From an uncultured Eubacteriales bacterium (lineage in GTDB: Bacteria; Bacillota; Clostridia; Christensenellales; Aristaeellaceae): 43,046 nucleotides of DNA. Every line of letters begins with the position of its first letter. Position 1 is the first letter of the stretch. The notes under the pieces are model-generated. The model ran no database searches. It was not told the origin of the DNA and saw nothing but the letters and a program-made list of their open reading frames with translations. Positions 1 through 6,180 of the stretch are shown here, one piece after another. Position numbers and translations under genes: made by a program. The stretch lies in assembly GCA_900553295.1 (NCBI GenBank), contig USCR01000005.1, positions 1 to 43,046 of the forward strand, given 5' to 3'.

Positions 1-143
1 AAGCCGTCTTCATGGGGCACAACGGAAGTCACGTCTTCATCAAAGTCCCAGATGGTCGTCTGCGATGGATCAGCCAAGGACAAACGTGGAAACAGCCCGA
101 GCAATATCAGGCAGAGAAACGGCAATATCTTGCGTAATCTCAT
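1..143 (-). CDS. Secreted protein, N-terminal part only
   Basis: Reading frame open to the left edge of the window, so only about the first 47 residues are visible. The start ATG at 143 is preceded by AGGAGG six bases upstream. The protein begins with MRLRK, then a leucine-rich hydrophobic stretch ending SLA-DP, a good Sec signal peptide with a cleavable A-D junction. There is no lipobox cysteine. The visible mature part is acidic (WDFDEDVTSV). I do not recognise the family from this fragment; the export signal is the only supported claim. Confidence 0.6.
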   Translation of the reverse strand, partial: MRLRKILPFLCLILLGLFPRLSLADPSQTTIWDFDEDVTSVVPHEDG

Positions 144-156
144 GATGACCTCCTGC

Positions 157-792
157 TTATGGAACGGCTAGTTCCTTTGCTTGGGTATGCAAATCCTCTG
201 CGTTTTTGCTTTTCGTTGCTTCTGCGGGCTGGAAAATCACTTCCCGAACTGCTTCCGGCAGAAGCGCCTGCGCCGGCGTGTGGAGATCCAGCCATGCGCC
301 GGCTTTTTCTTTGGAGAAAATCACCGGCATGCGGTCGTGAATAAAGCGTATCTCCGCTGCAGGGGCTTGGGTTAGAATGGAAAACTCCCCCCGGCCGTCG
401 ACGACGCGGTAAATGCCTGCCATGTACATCAGCCCGTTCTGCCGGGGACGGATGGCATACTTTACCTTGCCGGTGGCTTTGCGCTCCCATTCAAAATAGT
501 TGCTGGCGGGGATCAGGCAACGGCGCTGACACATGCCGTCCCGAAAAAGCGCCCGATCCGCTGCGGTTTCGCTGCGGGCGTTGATTACACGCTTGCCATT
601 GGGAAGCAAATACCCCCAGCGCATGGCAAAGGGCGTGGGACGCATGCTGCGGCTGTTGGCAATGACGGGTACCGTATCCGATGGGAAAATTTCTCCTGTT
701 TTCACCGTCTCGCCCCGGCGCTGCAGGATGGCGATGATCTCCTCCCAGTCCTCTTCCTCCTCATCGGGGGCAATGTAATATCTGCCGCACAT
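157..792 (-). CDS. SRAP-domain protein (YedK/HMCES family)
   Basis: 211 residues, the usual length for a SRAP peptidase-like protein. The family crosslinks to abasic sites in single-stranded DNA through the N-terminal cysteine exposed after removal of Met1. The sequence starts MCGRYYI with that cysteine at position 2; it also has NYFEWE, carrying the conserved Asn/Glu, and IHDRMPVI with the catalytic-type His. The frame is open further upstream, but the start at 792 is chosen because GAAAGGAG precedes it and Cys2 must be N-terminal. It lies 29 bases downstream of the broken XRE gene on the same strand and was probably co-transcribed with it. SRAP genes occur in chromosomes and often in phages and mobile elements. 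Family call is secure. Confidence 0.93.
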   Translation of the reverse strand: MCGRYYIAPDEEEEDWEEIIAILQRRGETVKTGEIFPSDTVPVIANSRSMRPTPFAMRWGYLLPNGKRVINARSETAADRALFRDGMCQRRCLIPASNYFEWERKATGKVKYAIRPRQNGLMYMAGIYRVVDGRGEFSILTQAPAAEIRFIHDRMPVIFSKEKAGAWLDLHTPAQALLPEAVREVIFQPAEATKSKNAEDLHTQAKELAVP

Positions 793-821
793 TTTCTCCG
801 CACTCCTTTCTGGGGAAATTC

Positions 822-1633
822 TCATTCTTCCGGTCGCTTGAACAGTGGCAGGAATGCCGCCCGGAGGGCTTCCCGGTATGCGCTGTCCATGGATGTTATG
901 CCCTCGGCGGTGTCCAGAATGGCGTCCACCATTTGTTCCGGCGTGATGCCCTTGGGGCGAATACGTCCGCCATGGTTCTGCACTTGCTGTACCAATTTGA
1001 CCACTGCCGTGGATGTCAGTTTTTGAAATTGCATCATGTAGGAACGTGCGCCTTTTTTCAAATCGGCTACCAGTTCCAGAAAGGTTGCCTCCATGGCGCT
1101 GGTGTCCGTATAGAGTGGATGCTTCAAGGATTCCATATCCTGCGCCGCCTGTATGGCCGCCTTTTGCAGGGCGGGGGATTTCTTATCAGCTGCCCCAGCT
1201 TTGACAGCATGGCATTCATGCCCGCAAGGCTGGCCGCGATGGTGGCATCCTTGAACTGGGTGATCTGGTTTACCAGTTTTGCGAAAAGGGGATGCTCCAG
1301 CAGTTGGGAAACCGTTTCGGTGTTGAGCTCTCCGGAGCACAGCTTTTCCGCGGCGCCAGCGGACAGCCCCAGGGCCTCGATGTCATAATTCGTGCGATAG
1401 GGGATATCCGTCAGGCACAGCAGAAAGTCCGTGGAGACGTGCAAGATGTTCGCGGTGCCCACCAGGCTTTCGCAGGAGAGCTTGTTGGTCTGTCCGCTCA
1501 TGAAGCGGTTGAAGGCGCTTTCTGAAATGCCAATGGCCTCTGCCAACGCCGCTTGCGTCATGTTGCGCTCACGCAGTAAATCCCTGATTCTGTCCCGGGG
1601 ATTACCGGGGTTTCCGGGTAAATACGTATGCAT
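822..1633 (-). pseudogene. XRE-family regulator, frameshifted
   Basis: The first frame (start 1633, GGGGAGG upstream) encodes a helix-turn-helix of the Cro/CI type near residues 20-75 (MTQAALAEAIGISESAFNRF, then a second helical part ending FLLCLTDI). It runs into an arginine-rich nonsense tail and stops at 1124. The rest of the protein continues in the -1 frame to 822 (from KSPALQKAA to FKRPEE) as an acidic helical domain. Adding one A to the short A-run near 1183 would join LGQLIRKSPALQKAA in one frame, giving a protein of about 270 residues. So this is either a genuine single-base loss or a sequencing slip. The ligand and operator are unknown. Confidence 0.72.
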
Positions 1634-1702
1634 TTGGTCAGCCTCCCCACGCTATCTACTTACCATTATTTTCCGCACGGCGGGAAAAATCCTGCGCAGC
1701 AT

Positions 1703-1718
1703 CTTGCATTTTTGCAAG
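1703..1718. promoter_or_regulatory. Perfect inverted repeat CTTGCA-TTTT-TGCAAG
   Basis: Six-base arms with a four-base spacer in the divergent region between the XRE gene (starts 1633, minus) and the small gene pair (starts 1844, plus). Its place fits an operator for the XRE regulator, but that is inference. Confidence 0.35.
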
Positions 1719-1786
1719 TGAAAAGCCATTTTTCCCCACGGAGACGCAAATCCGCCGGTTTGCCCGTAACATCCCGAGAATTCATC

Positions 1787-1792
1787 TATAAT
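1787..1792 (+). promoter_or_regulatory. Candidate -10 box TATAAT for the small gene pair
   Basis: Perfect TATAAT 51 bases before the ATG at 1844. No convincing -35 hexamer is seen at the right distance, so the promoter may need an activator. Confidence 0.4.
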
Positions 1793-1843
1793 CATCTCCG
1801 AAGCGCGCGCATCAAAGAATCATTATCGGAGAGGAGCTAGGCC

Positions 1844-1960
1844 ATGTATCGAAACAACCGGTATCCCTGTCATCTACCGTTTTCTCCAGAACGTCCAGCC
1901 TGGGGAAAAGGAATAATTCATTCCCAAATTGTGGAAGCTAGCAACTGGAAAGGGGAGTGA
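1844..1960 (+). CDS. Small protein of 38 residues, unknown
   Basis: ATG at 1844 is preceded by GGAGAGGAG with seven bases of spacing. The frame ends at a TGA (1958-1960) that overlaps the GTG start of the next gene (GTGA), a typical translational coupling arrangement. The product starts MYRNNRYPCHLPFSPERP and is basic at the N-terminus, without a hydrophobic segment. I do not recognise it. The good ribosome site and the overlap argue that it is translated. Confidence 0.5.
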   Translation: MYRNNRYPCHLPFSPERPAWGKGIIHSQIVEASNWKGE

Positions 1961-2232
1961 AGCATTCCTTGGAAATGCGCGTCCATGACGATAAAAAGCT
2001 GGTGGAGGTCTGGCTGACCAAAGCGGAGAAGGATGACCCGCAGGTTCAGGCAGAGCTGATCACCCTCTACGCACAATACAAGTCCAGAAAATATATGGTT
2101 GCCGTGTTCCAGTCCGGGGAGCAGCCGCTGTATCCCACCATCCGCGACCTGCTGATGTATAACCGCCGGCGCTCGGCGGAAGCAGCGGTACAGCGGGCCA
2201 AACAGCCCCGTACCCAGACGCTGGAGCGGTAA
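1957..2232 (+). CDS. Small conserved-type protein, 91 residues
   Basis: Soluble basic protein with the motifs KLVEVWLT, YKSRKYMVAVFQSGEQ, then YPTIRDLLMYNRRR. From memory, similar small proteins are common in Clostridia accessory regions near recombinases. The function is unknown. The GTG start at 1957 overlaps the preceding stop; an internal ATG at 1975 is an alternative start. A strong rho-independent terminator follows at 2271, so 1844-2232 is a self-contained two-gene unit. Called as a real gene on the ribosome site, overlap and terminator; no function is claimed. Confidence 0.65.
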   Translation: MKHSLEMRVHDDKKLVEVWLTKAEKDDPQVQAELITLYAQYKSRKYMVAVFQSGEQPLYPTIRDLLMYNRRRSAEAAVQRAKQPRTQTLER

Positions 2233-2270
2233 AATTCCACCCGGCTGATGCTGCAGCACAGTCCCACCGG

Positions 2271-2305
2271 CGGAGGTTCGCATTTTCTGCGAGCCTCCGT
2301 TTTTT
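2271..2305 (+). terminator. Rho-independent terminator
   Basis: 12-bp perfect stem CGGAGGTTCGCA / TGCGAGCCTCCG, loop TTTTC, then six T. It closes the small gene unit ending at 2232. Confidence 0.92.
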
Positions 2306-2402
2306 CATACCGATACGGTCATACATAAGCGCCTTTTGGCGCACAGCCGCAGGACAGGTTCTGCGATTTTTTTACAGGGATTGGGGTGTCACCTCAACAA
2401 GA

Positions 2403-2429
2403 ATGCACAGTGTGGCTATCACTGTGCAT
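2403..2429. repeat. Perfect 10-bp inverted repeat
   Basis: ATGCACAGTG / CACTGTGCAT with a seven-base centre (TGGCTAT). No T-run follows, so it is not a standard terminator. Confidence 0.6.
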
Positions 2430-2451
2430 TGCTTGCTGGTACAATGCGTAT

Positions 2452-2480
2452 GTCAGCAGTGTACCGGTACATCTGCTGAC
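2452..2480. repeat. Nested palindrome
   Basis: Outer arms GTCAGCAG and CTGCTGAC enclose the self-complementary TGTACCGGTACA, with one unpaired T. The dyad spans 29 bases and starts 23 bases after the previous one. Confidence 0.6.
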
Positions 2481-2672
2481 CATGTACGGACGGGGTTGAG
2501 AAAAGGGAACACCTGCCTTAACATGACTGAAAGTGGCACAATTGCTTGCCAAAATAGTTTTCCCTGTAGCAGTTTAACGCGGATGCTATTCAAAAAAGAT
2601 GCATGCTGCAATATTCCTTATTTGCTATTCGTTGTATTTAAGGAATTCCCAATTTAGAAGGAGGCGAACCCT

Positions 2673-3401
2673 GTGAAAAAAATTGCTCGGTTTTTGGTGC
2701 CTGTTTGCTTTGCCATCGTTCTTTTGATGGACAGTTGTATCTCAAATATGGCACAGGCACAAATCGTCAAACCCCAGGGAGAAGTGAATGGTTCCATCAC
2801 AATGGAAGATGCCATAAGCAGTGCTAACGCTGCTGCTTCTAATGAGGGATATGATTTCTCGCAGCTTCCACTACGAGAGACCAAAGCAAATTTGGTATAT
2901 AACGAAGAAAACAATACGTATGAATGGGTTGTCAGCTATATCGTGGAAAATGAAGCAGATCCCTATTTGCTGACCACCATAGATGCACTTACAGGAACAG
3001 TCCTTTCCATCGCTAAAACAAATTACTTTGAGCTATACGATCAGTGGGAACTTCAGCGGCAGTTACCGCATGACCTTTGGTCAATGGAGGACCTGGTGTT
3101 TTTTGACGCGCTTTATCGACGGTCTGATTTGCTTCCAAGATATACGCTTCCAACAGAGAACGATCTATCGAAAGAAACGGCTATTCAAGTCTCTCGGGAG
3201 GCGCTATTCAACAAGTTCGATCTTTCAAATGCTTCTTTGGACAAATATGAATGCTCAGCCACTCTTATGCAAGATATTGGCAATCAACGAAAATGGTATG
3301 TATGCTTTGTAACCATAGAAAAGCCTACCCAAGCAAATGTACAGTATCAAGTAACATTAGATGCCCAGACCAGTGAAGTAATTTTCTGTACAGAAAACTA
3401 A
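2673..3401 (+). CDS. Secreted PepSY-like protein, low GC
   Basis: 242 residues. GTG start at 2673, with AAGGAGG upstream. The signal peptide (MKKIARF, hydrophobic core to about residue 24) has a likely cleavage after AQA near residue 30. The mature part has two similar modules: an N-terminal one with YEWVVSYI and TTIDALTGTVL, and a C-terminal one with KETAIQVSREALFNKF followed by KWYVCFVTI and VTLDAQTSEV. The pattern of an amphipathic helix, then strands ending D-A-x-T-G/S, is typical of PepSY/YpeB-like domains, thought to inhibit or anchor cell-wall enzymes. The second half of the protein at 28548 has the same layout. The gene is visibly AT-richer than its neighbours, a sign of separate origin. 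Confidence 0.7.
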   Translation: MKKIARFLVPVCFAIVLLMDSCISNMAQAQIVKPQGEVNGSITMEDAISSANAAASNEGYDFSQLPLRETKANLVYNEENNTYEWVVSYIVENEADPYLLTTIDALTGTVLSIAKTNYFELYDQWELQRQLPHDLWSMEDLVFFDALYRRSDLLPRYTLPTENDLSKETAIQVSREALFNKFDLSNASLDKYECSATLMQDIGNQRKWYVCFVTIEKPTQANVQYQVTLDAQTSEVIFCTEN

Positions 3402-3523
3402 TAAATGTATAACATAATCCTAATTTGATATTAATAAAAAAGTTTAGTAGTTGTTGCACGTAATTATCATTTAGAAAAATTTTTCTTCATAAGATCAACG
3501 GGAACTGTTGAGAAAGAGACTAC

Positions 3524-3571
3524 AAAAAATGAGATAGGCTGCTCTGAAAGGTGTTGCCTATCTCATTTTTT
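3524..3571. terminator. Bidirectional terminator
   Basis: AAAAAATGAGATAGGC and GCCTATCTCATTTTTT form a 16-bp perfect stem with a 16-base loop. It serves both the gene ending at 3401 (+) and the one ending at 3651 (-). The rest of 3402-3650 is AT-rich and shows no gene. Confidence 0.9.
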
Positions 3572-3650
3572 ATTGCAGGTCTACTTTGCTATGCCTGTTT
3601 TCGAGCATCCGATTTTTGTTTTGGGGCTCAACAATTGTTAGTAAGTTTGC

Positions 3651-5840
3651 TCATAGAGACTCCAACTGAACCATCCGAGCAAGGCGCTGCAACAGTTGCA
3701 GCATCTCCTGCGTGCTGAGGATGCCTTCTACATATTGATTGGTATAGGTACTAATGGGGTCGGTCACCGATGCAAAAAACGTTGCTTCCCCGCTTACGTG
3801 AAAGAATGGCCGGTAGCTTTCCATCCGCTCAATATCCTTGGGGGAAACATACCATCGAAGCTGCTCCAAAAAGCCAAGGGAGGAATTGATGTCCTTGATT
3901 TTCAACTGCGCGTCCTTTAAGGCTTGCGGCTCCAAAAAGTCTAGGGAAGCTATCAGCCGGTTCCGCTCTTCTTCATAGGCTGCGTATTCAGCCGCGTATT
4001 CCGGCCTTTCCACAGGGGCAATGGGCGTGTCGGACAAAAGCATGCTGGTTTCAGCCTTTGTATAGATCCTGGCCGATTCCAGGCGAGCCACTGCTTTTTC
4101 CATATCCAGATAGGAGCTGACGGTTTCCAGGTAGGCTAATGCCGCTTCCTGGTGCTCGCTGTAGGGATTGATCAGATATACCTGGAGCTGAATGTCATAC
4201 ATAGGCTCAAGCCCCTCCGACAACACCAGCGGCAGCGGAATCCATCCATTACTTACCGAGAGCATATCGCCCATATCCTGCTGGCTCAGCAGCGGAAGTT
4301 CCAGCTCTCCATTCACCATCCGTGGGGCAGCCAGCGGAGTGCTGTCCACAAAGTATTGGTCGATCTGTGCCAACAATTCCGGGAAATCATGGCTGATAAA
4401 GTCCGGTGCCACGTGGTCTTTTTCGCATTGCTTGATATACATATTCAGTAGCAGGGTAAAGGCGCTGTGGCGCAGCGAGCGCTGCGTATCCCAAACTACT
4501 CTGCCCAGGTCTTGGGATTTTTCATATTGTGCCGCGAGCCACGGAAGAAATTCGGAAAAAGTACGCGGCAAATCTTCCTCCGTCATGCCGAACTCTTCCA
4601 TGGTTTTGGTGTTAATGCAAAGCATGTGTGCGGTGGCAGTTTTGGGGAATGCCGCATAATGTCCGTCCTGCTTGAGCAGCGCGGTAAGATTCGGGTCCAT
4701 GGCATTCATGGCGGAAACCAGCGTGCTACTAGCGTCCAGGGGAACATAGTACCCCTTTTGCATGAGCACCGACAAACAGCCGGTGGATACATCAATCCAA
4801 TAGATATCGTAGGCGTTATTCTGCGTAATCATGTCCTGCATAAGTTTTTCCGCGTCAAAGTACATACTCGTAGGAAGTGACAGAACCCGGACGTCATGAT
4901 TCGCTTCAAAGTCTTGCAGGATCTGCTTTTCTTCAAGACTTGCGATGGTCAGGAGCGGCAGGGACGTATCCGGCTGCTCCACCACAAACAGGCTGCTGTA
5001 ATCTCCCAGCACATAGCGGTCGCCAGCTACACATGAAGGAAACCAGGCTGCTTGACCGGAAAGAGGTGAGCGGTCGTAGGCTTGTATCCCAGTGCTTTCC
5101 ATGTACTGATAAACTTGCAGTGAGTCAGCCAGATAAAGACAAGCGCCGTCCTCCGAGACAGCCAGGCAGCATGCTGGCAGCTCCAGCTGCGCAAGGATGG
5201 TTTGCTCGCCGGTGGCCAGATTTACCCGCCGAAGCTCACCGCTGGACAGGGAGGCATAGATGGATGCTTCATCCGCAGGAGCGATGGACACAACAGAGGG
5301 AACAGCCACTTCTCTGATTTCTCCACGTTCACTGTCGCCATAAAGCAGCACACTTCTTTCAGCGCTTGTCCAGAGCAGCGCCGCCCAGGAAGTATACGTA
5401 AGGGGCGCAAATGCCGCAAGATCCACATAGCGCTGTTCATCCTGGCTGATGAAAAAGGCTTCGCAGTTCAGCGGCGCGCCGCAGGGATTGCATGCTTGCA
5501 TTTCCTGCTCCATGCAGTACAGGGATAACGCTTGCTCCTCGTAGGAGAGCACATAGAGCAGCCCATCCCGGTACGCAATGCGGCTATTGGGGCAAAGATC
5601 GGAATAGACCAAGGTGGATTCCCCATAAGACGCCTCCGCCAGGGAAACGCGGTAAAGCGCTCCATTCGTAAGCACCCAGAGCAGGTCTCCCGAGGCCGCA
5701 ACACTGACCGGCCGTGCAAGCTCACCAGATATGCCGTTCAAATTCAGCGACTGCGGAGACGCAAAAGCTGTACCCATAAAGAGAAAGGTAACGCAGCATA
5801 TCAGAGCAGCAATGCGTAGTTTTTTCCAGAGTACTTTCAT
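3651..5840 (-). CDS. Secreted propeller/solute-binding fusion protein
   Basis: 729 residues from the ATG at 5840 (AGGAGGG upstream; a longer in-frame start lacks a ribosome site). Signal peptide MKVLWKKLRIAALICC to TAFA-S, with no usable lipobox. Residues ~40-300 show repeating strands of the type GDLLWVLTNGALYRVSL, consistent with a beta-propeller. Residues ~300-729 resemble a family 1 extracellular solute-binding protein: SLPLLTIAS, DFEANHDVRVL, YDIYWIDVSTG, GYYVPLDASS, then a helical C-terminal lobe ending LARMVQLESL. Such proteins normally deliver sugars to ABC permeases, but no permease or ATPase gene is near. The lack of a lipid anchor and the propeller suggest a sensing or wall-associated role; that is inference. 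Confidence 0.72.
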   Translation of the reverse strand: MKVLWKKLRIAALICCVTFLFMGTAFASPQSLNLNGISGELARPVSVAASGDLLWVLTNGALYRVSLAEASYGESTLVYSDLCPNSRIAYRDGLLYVLSYEEQALSLYCMEQEMQACNPCGAPLNCEAFFISQDEQRYVDLAAFAPLTYTSWAALLWTSAERSVLLYGDSERGEIREVAVPSVVSIAPADEASIYASLSSGELRRVNLATGEQTILAQLELPACCLAVSEDGACLYLADSLQVYQYMESTGIQAYDRSPLSGQAAWFPSCVAGDRYVLGDYSSLFVVEQPDTSLPLLTIASLEEKQILQDFEANHDVRVLSLPTSMYFDAEKLMQDMITQNNAYDIYWIDVSTGCLSVLMQKGYYVPLDASSTLVSAMNAMDPNLTALLKQDGHYAAFPKTATAHMLCINTKTMEEFGMTEEDLPRTFSEFLPWLAAQYEKSQDLGRVVWDTQRSLRHSAFTLLLNMYIKQCEKDHVAPDFISHDFPELLAQIDQYFVDSTPLAAPRMVNGELELPLLSQQDMGDMLSVSNGWIPLPLVLSEGLEPMYDIQLQVYLINPYSEHQEAALAYLETVSSYLDMEKAVARLESARIYTKAETSMLLSDTPIAPVERPEYAAEYAAYEEERNRLIASLDFLEPQALKDAQLKIKDINSSLGFLEQLRWYVSPKDIERMESYRPFFHVSGEATFFASVTDPISTYTNQYVEGILSTQEMLQLLQRLARMVQLESL

Positions 5841-6180
5841 GATTGACCCTCCTGAAAATGTACCTGTGGTGTTCACATCAGCGGCTGATTTCGTGTCAGA
5901 TCAAAATGCGGTTATGCTCCAGCGGCAAGTATGGACGTATACTGGCTGATCATATTTTATCAGACAAATAGCGAATAAGTCAAGGAATGCTGAGCAAGGG
6001 ATATCTCAGGATGCAGCAGCTTTTGTTTCACGCTTGGATGTTTTACCCGGAACACAGACTTGCATTCTTGCTTTTTCAGGTGTACAATATTATCTGTAAA
6101 TAGCAAAAATGATGTCGATAAAACGGAAAACACGCGATTCCATGGCACCCGAAACCGTCTGAAAGGGGAGCGATGTACCT
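5841..6180. other. Divergent intergenic region
   Basis: No gene seen. The left part holds the ribosome site of the minus-strand gene at 5840; no clear promoter for it was found. The right part holds the recombinase promoter listed separately. Confidence 0.5.
6060..6088 (+). promoter_or_regulatory. Vegetative promoter of the recombinase
   Basis: TTGCAT, 17-base spacer, TACAAT, with TG just before the -10 (TGTACAAT). Predicted transcript start near 6095, about 85 bases before the ATG at 6181. Confidence 0.7.

Larger units (their letters stand above)
2306..2672. other. Gene-free stretch with two palindromes
   Basis: No convincing gene: the open frame at 2403-2657 lacks a ribosome site and protein-like composition. 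It holds two strong dyads: 2403-2429 (ATGCACAGTG, seven-base spacer, CACTGTGCAT) and 2452-2480 (GTCAGCAG and CTGCTGAC around TGTACCGGTACA). These may be operators, structured RNA or element ends. The ribosome site of the next gene (AAGGAGG) is at the right end. Confidence 0.5.

Noticed and set aside
2403..2657. 84-codon open frame
   Set aside because: No ribosome site, starts within a palindrome, Cys/Thr-rich random composition.
1..6180. Search for the missing spoVT 5' half inside the window
   Set aside because: No + or minus strand segment encoding the VRRIDDLGRVVIPKE type sequence was seen in the intergenic or short frames; by-eye search only.
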